Below, piece after piece: positions 54,655 through 64,000 of a stretch of DNA of 64,000 nucleotides. The translations under genes were made by a program, and so were the position numbers. The stretch covers positions 1-64,000 of the forward strand of contig JAJEKV010000076.1 of the NCBI GenBank assembly GCA_021234155.1, given 5' to 3'. This stretch comes from Isoetes taiwanensis. Taxonomy: Eukaryota > Streptophyta > Lycopodiopsida > Isoetales > Isoetaceae. The notes under the pieces are model-generated. The model made no database searches. It was not told the origin of the DNA and saw nothing but the letters and a program-made list of their open reading frames with translations. The number at the start of each line of letters is the position of its first letter. Within the stretch, counting starts at the first letter, position 1.

Positions 54655-56085
54655 TGAGGTAGTAAGATTATTAGGGGTTTGGAGAAGCACTTGTTCTGGT
54701 GGTCCACCGCAAAGTTGTCTCTTGGGGTCGCATTACAGTGGCCAAGTCAGCCCTTAGTAGTACCCATGTTTGTATGGCATCCTTACTGCTAGCCCCACAG
54801 ATCAACGTGCGTGAGCTCATTGCAATAGTTTGGAACTTTATTTGGGCTTAAGGTGGCTTGGTCGAAGTATCCTTCCAAGATGGGTAAGTGGTCTGGGTAT
54901 GATGGACTTCTTACTGCAGAGCAAAGTGCTTATTTCAAAGTTCATTTGGAGACTCCTGAATAGTGAGGATGACTCTCCTGGTTCATGCCTTCTTAGACAA
55001 GCTCTTGGTCACTGTATCCTTCTAGGCAAGAAGGCTGTCAAACCAATCCTACCTTGGGCTTTATTTCAGACTCTGCAGCCTTTTCCAAGTGCTTCTCCAT
55101 TTTTGCGTGGCTTGTTGACAGCATGGAAGGCAGTCAGACATCTTTTCTGGCCATGCCCCTCTATCCACACCCTATTGGAGACTCCATGGTGGTGGGCACC
55201 ACTACCTCGGACCCCTCAAAGACCTCCATTGGCAAAAGATCGGTTCATCCCCTTACACAGAGATGATGGGTCCTTGCAGGTGTTGTCTCTATTCAAGCAT
55301 AGTATGAAGCGGGTCACCTACTGTCTTGGCCTGAATTTCAGGCAAAGTTCCTGCTCTCTCGTTGGGATGTATCTCTATGGGAGAAGGTCGCAGAAAATTT
55401 GCCTCTTATAGTGCAAGTTGGTGTTGCTGAAAGGGTGCCGAAAATATTCACAAAGGCAAGCACTTTGTCAGATCAGTATATCGCCTTCTTTTAGCACCAC
55501 AGCCCCTCCAGTTGCCAGATGGGTGGCACCTACAGTTCCACAACCCATTTTGTGTCGCACATGGCGATGGCTTTGGGATAGGTTGCTCCACCCTAAAGTC
55601 TCTCGTATTGTGTAGTGGCGGGTTATCCACAAAAGTGCTGCGGGTTAATGCCTTCGACATCACTATGATCCTCACATATCTTATCTTAATCCTTTGAATA
55701 CCCGCCTGACGTCTTTCAGGACGTTGAGACTCTTGAGCATTGTCTCTTTTATTGTTGTGGGGTTCAACCAACCCCGTGGTCCTCGGCTATAAGGTTTATT
55801 TAACAAAGACATTTGACTGTCGATGCATCCTCTTGGCGTCCTATCCCAACGCATGGCCTCCATCTAAACAAACGGCTTCCATCTTGGTTTCAATTAGCTC
55901 TTATGGTCGATATGGGAGCGTCGTAGACACCACATCTTTCAGGGCATTAATTCATCCGCACGCCGATTTTATTATGGTTGCCCGTAAAAAGATATTGACG
56001 ACCTCACGAGTGTTCCTCCCTTGAATCGTAAATGATGGAACGATTTGGATTCAGTATCTTGAATTGATTCTTCGTTAGTCTCCTA
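54655..56085 (+). pseudogene. Decayed LINE fragment (unit B)
   Basis: Counterpart of 9250-10640. It keeps a longer open piece (54830-55411) with SKFIWRLLNSEDDSPGSCLL. It also retains 55500-55640, which A has partly lost: WLWDRLLHPKVSRIV followed by a frame change into VIHKSAAVNAF, a clear match to the region preceding the C-terminal zinc-binding motif of plant LINE ORF2. TLEHCLFYCCG near 55733-55765 is the following cysteine motif. Confidence 0.7.
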
Positions 56086-56155
56086 TTCTGGAGTAAGTAC
56101 ACCGTGCTCCGTGCTCGTGTTCTGTGGCATTTTTTTTGTGCTTACGGTTAGATGA

Positions 56156-57804
56156 TGTGGCGTTCGTGGAAATATCGCCATAAATACGTATATTTCCAGG
56201 TCCATCACTATACAAGTCTATCTTCATAGCCTTGTATACCATAGATTGTGGCACTAGGGGGCATGACTAAGTTATTCATATAACTTAGCCAACCTTAGGT
56301 TAAGACCATTTTCCACATGGCCTTAACCTATTGGGCACCCGCCACACGGACTTACCCTATTGGAGCCACGTGGCATAACATGTGAACCCTAACCTATAAA
56401 GGCCTAAACCCTAACCCTAGGCCTCTTTTCTGGCTCCAACAGTCGGGGGAACATTCCAAACTCCAAACTCCGTTTCGAGAACCGCTTGTCGCGGGTACAA
56501 AGATAGCATGGCAGCCCCCAGAGCGTGAGCGCATCAGCAGGAGTGGGAGCTACCTCGAACACTTCAAAGACCATGGAGACGCCAGGATTGGGAGGGAGTG
56601 CTTCTGGGGCAGGTATATAGAGTAGTGCTCTTAGTAGTTCATCTGGAAGTTAGCACTCCAGATGGGTTAGCATTTCGTATCTAGAGTAGAGCCATCCTAG
56701 AACCCTTATTGAACATCTTGTAACCCTAATCAAGGAACCCTAACTGTAAGTTATATATATATGATTAGGTTAAGATGTTCTTATGATGATTATCATGATA
56801 TGATATTATGTGATGTTGGTTGATCATGTTTACTCCTCTTGTATTGGGAAGGGGGGTAGAGACCTAGTAGCCATTACGTAGCATGCTCCTAGTTTAGACC
56901 CCTTAGTTCCTATTATTATGCGGCCTGTGCATAGGAACCCACCGGGCTATGGAGGCCATGATGTGACTCAGCACTACACAACGGGGCTAGAGGCAATGCG
57001 GAGGGAGGATCCCTGCCGAGCGGGGGCTACGGGGGATCCCATAGTGGGCTAGGCTTATGGTCGGTCACTTCGTGTGGGCCGGGCATGGGTACGACACCTC
57101 CTGGGGCAATGGTGTCGCCCTGCCTCTCAAGAGTTGCAAGTGTTGGCTTGGCTCTTGTTTTGGGGGGTTAAGTCGGGTATGAATCGTGTGTCGCGACGAT
57201 TCTCTAGCCACTCGTGGAACCTCTAGACCCCGGGAAGGGGAGATGCAACCCTTCCTGCCTCCACGGACCAGGGAGATGCAACCTGGAGTAGTCCCGATGA
57301 GTGATGCCATGGGATTGCGTATCCGAAAGGCTAGAGTCATGCCAGAGCTTGATCTAGCCCATCTGCAAAGTATGCACAGGAGACGCGGATGGAGTGGTCA
57401 ACCCTAGCCATTGTCTATAGCCAGCCCCACCATTGTTATGACTCGGTCTGCTCTACCTTGAGGCCTAGCCAGTCAGTCAACCTCCTCATGAGTCGGAGCC
57501 ATGGGTAGGAGCTCTCATATTTTATGGCATATGTTTATCTTTTTTGTAGCTATGGATTTGTGGATGGACTACCCTTCGAGGTAGTATGATGTGTTGTTAT
57601 TGCTAGTTCTGACGTTGTTTATGCTTCCGCTGTGATAGGAGCCCATAGGGGAAGGGCGCGCAAGACACCTTCGTGTCCCCTTCCCGCAATTAGGTGATCC
57701 CAAAGTGCGGGATAGACGGAGGGCCCGTGCGGTCGGAGGACCGGATGGGGGATTTCCTACGGAGTGTACGGCCGGGTGCCGTATATTTTGTAGGGAGCAT
57801 CACA
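56156..57804 (+). mobile_element. LTR of 1.65 kb (unit B)
   Basis: Begins TGTGGCG (decayed or miscalled from TGTGATGCG in unit A) and ends GCATCACA. Same TATA box and telobox-like AAACCCTAACCC (about 56405-56416). The primer site TGGTATCAGAGC follows at 57806-57817, a perfect initiator Met tRNA match. Confidence 0.75.
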
Positions 57805-59735
57805 ATGGTATCAGAGCAATGTTCTTGGTTGACCAAGAGCTAGCCCTGACCATATCCTTGAATAGGTAGACTAACTGGCTTAGCTAATAAATGGAATGGG
57901 AATTCCAGTCTTGAACCGCAAAATGTGGGAGAAATTTTTTCCCCATTAGCAAGGTCATAATTAGATTGAGTATAGTCTAAGTGAGAAATAATATAGTCAA
58001 AAGAAACCTTCTAGTAAATTTGAGGTCAAGTTGTTCATGAACCGCACCTTTCAAGCGAAAATTGAACGAGAAATCGCTCAAAAGAAGCTTGAAAGAAAAT
58101 GGCGTGAAATGACCACTACTTGGCCCAAAAGAAATTAGGAAATTATGAGAAATAGTTAGGTGATTAGGGAAAGTACCTTAATTAATAACCCATAGTTATA
58201 ATAAAATTACTCTTAAGAAAAGTAGCTATTAAATCTATGGAAGCACCTCTACTCCTTAGAAATTCCCAAAGAGTAGCTTGAACCTGTCCTTTACCCTTGT
58301 AAGGCGAATTATAAACTAATCTCTGAAGCTGCCATAAGAGCGTCGATCGACTCAAAGGAGCTGCGAATAGACATAGTCGACAATTAACAGAGGCAAGATC
58401 GCTCGAAGAGGCCACCATCAAAGAATTAAACAAGTAGCTAGGAAGGTTGGAAGCTCCAGCTTGCACCAGAACGTTAAGCACTCAAGGTGGGCGGCGACAA
58501 GCAAATTCTTGAGGCCCGGCGACCTAGGCCAGATGACGAACTTAGCCACTCAAGCTCTTCAGACAAATTGTTCCACTCGTGGAGGAGCAATGACTTAGCA
58601 CTTCAGGTGAATGATCGCAAGGCTCGGGGGAAATTGAGATCGGCGCCCGCTCGAGGTGAAGATCAAGTAGCAAGAGCAACTCCGGGCAGAGGGAGCCAAC
58701 ACCAGAAGAGCGTGTGAGGAGCAAATAGCAAGAGCAACCTCAACAACAACAGAGCAACCACAACACCGTGAAGAGTAGGTGAGCAGCAAGTAGCGTGAGC
58801 AACCTCGCACACGAAAGCAACCCCAAAGAAGCAGGAACAACAAAGAAGGGGAGCGAGCAATCAATGCGAAGAAAAAGGAAGGAAGGGACGAGGCAAGGGA
58901 GAAGTTTAGAAAGAGGCGTGAAGCTAGGCGAGGGGGGAGCGTGGTTATCGAGAACAACAAATGGATTGAACCGGAGGAGGATGAGCTCGAGGAGGAAAGA
59001 CCACACCAACAAGAGGAGGGAGCAAGAGGCTAAAGAAGAAGAGGAGGAGGAGGCCAAAGAATGACGGAGTCTCACGCTCAAAGCAACCATATCCAATGCA
59101 GTCCAAGGAGGGCAACATCAGCGAGAAGCTACTTAAAGCTGAAGCAAGATATGGAGTACGAGAAGAAGAAGGCAGCATGCAAGATTTATCTCCGCCAATG
59201 GATCTGACAAGTTAGCCGACCCGTGGTCGAAAAAGCAAGCCTCCACCACCTCGACTCGACTCTCCGAAGAAGGTCCTCCATGGGCCAAACTCCCGGCACG
59301 CTCGGGTGTTTAAGGAGATTAGGCACTTTCAACAGTGTATTAATCTCCTAATAAGGAAAGCGCCATTCGAACACCTTCTTCGCGAAGTAATGCAGGAGTT
59401 CCGGACTGATTACAGGGTCATACCTCTAACCACCCGGGCCCTGCAAGAAGCCTCAGAAGTAGAGCCTCTAAAGTGAACAAGAGCTTTTATACAAGATACC
59501 ATTGTGGGTTCAAAGAGGTATCCCAAGAGATCAAACTCAAATAACATCCTAAGCAGTCTTCCACTACCGATTCTAGTTGACCTAGAGTGCATTGAGTGAA
59601 AGGGCAACTAGTTGACCGTATCGAGTTGATATTGGCTCAGTTGACCATGGAAGTTGGTCTCTAGGGTAATTTGGATGATTTGGACGTATCTGAAAAGTGA
59701 TACCATATTTTGAGTTTGATAGAGAGGCTGGATTG
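57805..59735 (+). mobile_element. Internal region of the LTR element (unit B)
   Basis: Counterpart of 12374-14290. A cleaner open leader at 58487-58717 reads RRPRPDDELSHSSSSDKLFH, and 58960-59060 repeats the EEDELEEERPHQQEEGARG peptide in one frame. Still no protease, RT or integrase. Contains a 30-base segment (CGCCATTCGAACACCTTCTT area, 59361) absent from A. Confidence 0.5.
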
Positions 59736-60039
59736 GCCAAATGCTACACTTCCTCGTCATGCCTCTAATAATCATTACTTCTTTTTTTAAATATACAATT
59801 GATTATATCTTTATTGGTTTGCTGATCAACCATCCACGTTCTTCCATGTGGCCATCGGTTTATGATCTCTTGTTCTCATTTTAGTCCGATCCATTTTCAT
59901 AGTGCATGCATGACTTTTGCAACTGTAGACCATCATAGAAAATGGATACAATATCATACTGATGCGCTATACTCTAAACCTTTGTAGATCACCAAAGGGA
60001 CAACTAAACTATATCCAACACGAAGATTTTGGGCAATGA
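59736..60039. other. No gene recognised (unit B)
   Basis: Matches 14291-14589 in unit A with a 14-base addition near 59815. Confidence 0.45.
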
Positions 60040-60340
60040 CTAATCCTCTTCCAGAGCCAGGGGATATGGGGATAAGAACATGAAAGGGTGTACACACATA
60101 TTACTGAGTTGAAGGATGAACTTGTGCATTTCTTGGGTACGATCTAGGTGTACAACAAGATACTCTGCTTTGTTGTTTTGTAGCAGATCCATAATGATTG
60201 CAAGAGCATCCCCCCCGGCCCCCGTAATTTTTGGCAAATTGGATCAAACTCGGTTTAAATGGATCCATCCCTCTCTTTTCGAACTCCCTCCCATCCTTCC
60301 GAATGAACACCAAACAAATAGCACAAGAAACACATACCAA
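60040..60340 (-). pseudogene. Gene-like reverse frame, frameshifted (unit B)
   Basis: Same peptide as 14590-14934, split between 60040-60237 (with KAEYLVVHLDRTQEMHKF and the C-terminus SPYPLALEED) and 60101-60340 (with FEKRGMDPFKPSLIQFAKNY). The shift near 60215 lies in GGCCCCCGTAAT, where A has CTCCCTGTAAT, again a CTG site. Confidence 0.3.
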
Positions 60341-60642
60341 TTGAATTTATAAGAAAAAAAAATCAATTTCAATCGCACATAAAGGCACATCCGGAAAGAG
60401 TAGTTTTGGTGCTCATTTGTTGCAAGATCATAGGCTTTTGCTTCTTTTTTTTTTTTTTTTTTTTTCCGAACTCGTGATTGAAAATTTTCTTTTGAAGTTA
60501 TTGTTATGAAATCAATGATTGGAAATTTGAAAGATGGGCTTCAAAACGTAATGCCTGCAAATACCAAAGACAAGTTGGCTGTAAAACATTCACTATTATC
60601 AATTATTGTTTGAAAAAAGAGAGATATAAACAAGGATATTAC
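60341..60642. other. Non-coding with T21 run (unit B)
   Basis: T21 at 60445-60465. Matches 14935-15201 in unit A. Confidence 0.5.
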
Positions 60643-61066
60643 TTCAAAATTGCTAAAGATACAACCAAGAAATTTATCCAAAGTTGCAGCAAAAATGAAA
60701 ATAATGTCATTAAGCAAAGCAAACTGTGGGCTTTGGCAGGAAGGAGGCCAAGATCAAATAGAATTGATAATTCAATCAAACATCGGGTTTATGGATTTTG
60801 GCTTGATAATATCAAAATTCCACCAAAAGTTAGAGATTTCATGAAGAGGAGAACACAAGTAATATAATACCTTGATATCTCACATGTTTGCTCTTGTATT
60901 TGGATCAATTCTATTTTGAGATTATGTTTTCTTCTAAAATTATTTCGTGACTTTCTTCCGTATATTTCAAAGGCAATTTTTTTGACCTATTAATGAATCC
61001 ACATGGTTTTCATGAAATGTATTGCATCTCAAGATTTTGGCAGCAAAGAAGCCTTGGCAAACCATG
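60643..61066 (+). other. 425-bp segment present only in unit B, with a transposase-like peptide
   Basis: Absent from unit A (gap near 15201). It carries a frame with IKQSKLWALAGRRPRSNRID, then HRVYGFWLDNIKIPPKVRDF ending before a TAA at 60865. The pattern FW.....P...D...RR is reminiscent of short peptides in plant DNA transposon ORFs, but this is a weak resemblance. No target duplication is visible, so a deletion in A is as likely as an insertion in B. Confidence 0.3.
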
Positions 61067-61532
61067 TAACGATTAGGTACTTTTTAGACTTAAATCCCAT
61101 TATGTTTACATGTACTTGAATATTACATTTACATCCATCTATTTAAATGTACTTTGAGATAATGAAGCCAAACAATAACATCCTGCATTTTGAATCTTGC
61201 ATTTGGTCAGGAAAGCTTACAATCTCTATTCAAAGCTAGAAACAAACAAAAAACAAGCATAAATAACTCACCCGGACTCATAGTCCCTTTTTCCCTTTCC
61301 AAGTGCGACATATTCTTCTCCTTGTTCTTGCAAAACCCGAATGATGAAGTAAGCGCCCGGACTAACATCAAATTTCGGTAGTTGTTCTTGCATCTAAAAG
61401 CGAGATGATAACCCCGGTTATGGATTGGTTGTGGATGAAGAAATCCGAAGGCTTGCTTGCAGAGAAAGATGGTAGGCTAGTGTCGGATCGCATGTCTCTG
61501 TAGCAGCATAACCCTAAATAAGCTTGCATTAA
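61067..61532. other. Unit B counterpart of 15202-15367 and 15690-15992, with the empty MITE site
   Basis: The MITE-free site TATTCAAAGCTAG lies at about 61227-61239. The reverse frame (61368-61616) is the 3' part of the ORF intact in A at 15727-16026. Confidence 0.6.
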
Positions 61533-61684
61533 TATGTAGCATAATAACAGGGGGTTTTCTTTGTGTTTTTGTACGCTTTTCACTAAGGTTTTCCTATGAT
61601 TTCGTGATGTATTCAAATGGATGTACTAATGCGTACATCTAGAGTGCACCATTTCTGAGCCATTGATTTTAGCCCTTTTTTTTC

Positions 61685-61870
61685 AATGGTCAACAACCAA
61701 TGGCTCACAACAAAAGCCCTTTTTTTGTGCGTGTGGTGCATAATGGTCAACAACCAATGGTCGACAACAAAAGTCCCTTTTTTGTGCGTGTGGTGCATAA
61801 TGGTCAACAACCAATGGCTCACAACAAAAGCCCTCTTTTTGTGTGTGTGGTGCATAATGGGCACATGAAG
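61685..61870. repeat. 57-bp tandem repeat, about 3.2 copies
   Basis: AATGGTCAACAACCAATGG, then CACAACAAAAG-CCC-TTTTT and TGCGTGTGGTGCAT, at 61685, 61742 and 61799. Because 57 is a multiple of three, all frames repeat; open frames here on both strands are artefacts. Confidence 0.9.
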
Positions 61871-62430
61871 GGCTTGAAGGGCGCATGTAGTGCAGTTTCC
61901 CCGCCGGCAACATATTTCTTATCATAACTTTTGATCGAACTCATTTTCATGATTTTTTTATTGCGTTGGAAAGCTCTCCGAGATCTTTTGATAGTGTATG
62001 ATATGGATATGTTTGGTTAAGTTATCTATGCTAAAACAGCAATTTTTCGGCCGGGTTTGGTAGGTTTTCACATCCTACCGGTGATTATCAGATTGCGCTT
62101 ATTGGATATTGTTTTATGGCTCATTCCGAATGAAGCTTGTAAACAATTACCATGCATTTTTAGATTTTGAGGCAGTTATTAAGCAAATTCCAAGGCTTCT
62201 AGATCCTTGTGCTAACAAGCAGAAAAGTTCCCCACTTTGGTTTCTCACCACAAGAATCCATGGAGGCCAAACGCTGCTGTTAAATTCCAGTTGAAAAATG
62301 TTTGTGTATGGGTGTTGCAAACTTTATGACTTTCAGAATAATGGGATCAATCTGCTCTATCTTTATGGTAACTTTTACTTATGTTCTATTTGTTTTATTG
62401 TGATGAAATTCAAAAGCTACAGTACAGGTG
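61871..62430. other. Unique AT-rich interval within the unit B segment
   Basis: No gene recognised. A 61-codon forward frame (62109-62294) has no distinguishing feature. Confidence 0.4.
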
Positions 62431-63560
62431 ATGAAAGCCTCAAATGAATTCTAGTTTTTTTCTGGTTTGAATTCTAAAATTTTTGTCACACCGGGGGGGT
62501 TGGGGTGACGTCCCTAAGGCCCCGAAGGGGCCAAAAAAAATTTTTTGCAACACAAACCATTAACATCCAACATATAAAAATTAAATCCCCCAACATATAA
62601 CGACCAACACATAACAACCATTGACATCAACAACCAACATATAACTACCATTGACATTAATTAACACAACCATTGGGTTCAACACATTTAAATTAAAATC
62701 CCCCTTAAACCCCCTTTGGTTTGGGTGCATATTCACACGGGGGGTGATTCCGGGCAACGAGAGCTGTTGGATAGGCATATTCACCCCTTATTCCTTAATC
62801 TACACCGTACGTAAAGTTCCTCGTTTGTGGGGTATTCAAGTACAAAATTTGCTATACTGTATAACAAGATTCGCAAAATACTATAAGATTTCAAGCGGAA
62901 TACTATATGGTGTTGATTTTGTACGTGCAAAATACAATTATGAGGGCATGAAAGCCTCAAATGAATTCTAGTTTTTTTCTGGTTTGAATTCTAAAATTTT
63001 TGTCACACCGGGGGGGAGGGGGTGACGTCCCTAAGGCCCCGAAGGGGCCAAAAATTTTTTTTTGCAACACAAACCATTAACATCCAACATATAAAAATTA
63101 AATCCCCCAACATATAACGACCAACACATAACAACCATTGACATCAACAACCAACATATAACTACCATTGACATTAATTAACACAACCATTGGGTCCAAC
63201 ACATTTAAATTAAAATCCCCCTTAAACCCCCTTTGGTTTGGGTGCATATTCACACGGGGGGTGACGTAGGGCAGCGAGAGCCCTCATAATTGTATTTTGC
63301 ACGTACAAAATCAACACCATATAGTATTCCGCTTGAAATCTTATAGTATTTTGCGAATCTTGTTATACAGTATAGCAAATTTTGTACTTGAATACCCCAC
63401 AAACGAGGAACTTTATGTACGGTGTAGATTAAGGAATAAGGGGTGAATATGCCTATCCAACAGCTCTCGTTGCCCGGAATCACCCCCCGTGTGAATATGC
63501 ACCCAAACCAAAGGGGGTTTAAGGGGGATTTTAATTTAAATGTGTTGGACCCAATGGTTG

Positions 63561-64000
63561 TGTTTCGGATTGACTGCTGCTTTGCTCTCAAGTAAACCAG
63601 TTCTACTCCAACCTCTTGAAACCACTATCTTGGTTCCACTCCTCCGCAACCTTGCAAGCTCGCCCTGCCCCTTTTTATACGAAACCAAAGAGCCTTTCAA
63701 ACTTGCAAGAGAAGCTTCTAGACACTTTTAGAATGCAGAGAGGCCCTCTAGAAACTCCAAATTAGGTCCTAGAACGAAAGGAAGCTTCTCGATGCTTCCT
63801 AAACTTTTTGAAGCTTACACGTGTTTACCATCCGAGGGTCTGAGATGTGCCATGTGGCATCACCTTGGCTATCGATGGGGCGTGACTTACAGACACTATT
63901 TTTCTTATTATATAGGAGGAGTATTATATAGGAGGAGGATTATACTATTCTAACATTTTCCATTTTCTCATTTCTCTGTTCACCATATTTACAACGATGT
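63561..64000. other. Promoter-like region and repeat block, unit B counterpart of 15999-16412
   Basis: Reverse-strand TATAAAAAGGGG at about 63670-63681, ACACGTG near 63819. TATATAGGAGGAG is doubled here (63909-63935) but single in A. The window ends inside the dispersed repeat block seen at 16340-16456. Confidence 0.45.

Larger units (their letters stand above)
61533..63560. mobile_element. 2.0-kb rearranged palindromic segment, unit B only
   Basis: Interrupts the unit A sequence GCTTGCATTAA...TTTCGGATTG. Parts: a 57-bp tandem repeat (61685-61870); unique DNA (61871-62430); a direct repeat pair at about 62432-62763 and 62949-63283; and an inverted pair at about 62665-62948 and 63284-63560 (about 280 bp). 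The ends are not simple inverted repeats and no clear target duplication is seen. Probably a foldback-type element with internal duplication. GGCCCCGAAGGGGCC is a perfect small stem in both direct copies. Confidence 0.6.

Noticed and set aside
62651-63591. Two nearly identical ORFs on opposite strands
   Set aside because: They are the same sequence in an inverted repeat.

Overview
This is nuclear DNA of a land plant, most likely a large, repeat-rich and heavily methylated seed-plant (or fern-like) genome. The basis is an L1-type plant LINE, Copia-type LTR remnants with an initiator-Met-tRNA primer site, hAT-like and CACTA-like DNA elements, tRNA-derived SINEs, telobox motifs and long A/T runs. 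There is no prokaryotic gene organisation, rRNA, functional tRNA, CRISPR array or organellar gene. No intact conserved host gene could be identified. The best host-like candidates are a small secreted peptide (24662-24916) and several broken exons.

The main structure is a tandem segmental duplication that fills the window. Unit A starts at or before base 1 and its matched part runs to about 16412. A stretch unique to A follows (about 16456-26221), and unit B runs from 26222 to the end (base 64000 matches about 16412). The same anchors recur in the same order: a SINE, a CCGTAGGAT tandem array, a possible exon, a reverse-strand Copia fragment, a decayed LINE, a 1.65-kb LTR with primer site and charged gag-like leader, and a gene-like reverse ORF. 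Unit B is longer because it gained a 1.26-kb retroposon (27148-28406), a 543-bp foldback element (29101-29643), a 6.8-kb LINE (30956-37778), an 11.24-kb CACTA-like element (40283-51522) and a 2-kb rearranged palindromic segment (61533-63560). Unit A alone carries a 703-bp hAT-like element (6225-6927) and a 322-bp MITE (15368-15689). Each unit supplies the empty site for insertions in the other, so several termini and target duplications can be read to the base.

The most unusual structures are these. (1) Inside the hAT-like element is a run of about 20 near-palindromes, TTCGC-(TTAC or GTAA)-GCGAA, spaced about 22 bp apart and nearly strictly alternating in orientation. (2) The CACTA-like element holds kilobases of a 19-bp repeat in forward orientation that flips to reverse at about 48475, plus 3.5 tandem units of about 830 bp. 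(3) The LINE carries an extra 140-codon ORF after ORF2. (4) Differences between units A and B cluster at CAG/CTG (CHG) sites, which looks like methylation-linked base-calling error; many frameshifts in the decayed coding regions should therefore not be trusted.

The A-unique stretch (16456-26221) is a mosaic of short duplicated blocks, SINE-like units, a broken reverse-strand exon, the small secreted peptide and an A/T-rich degenerate array leading into unit B.
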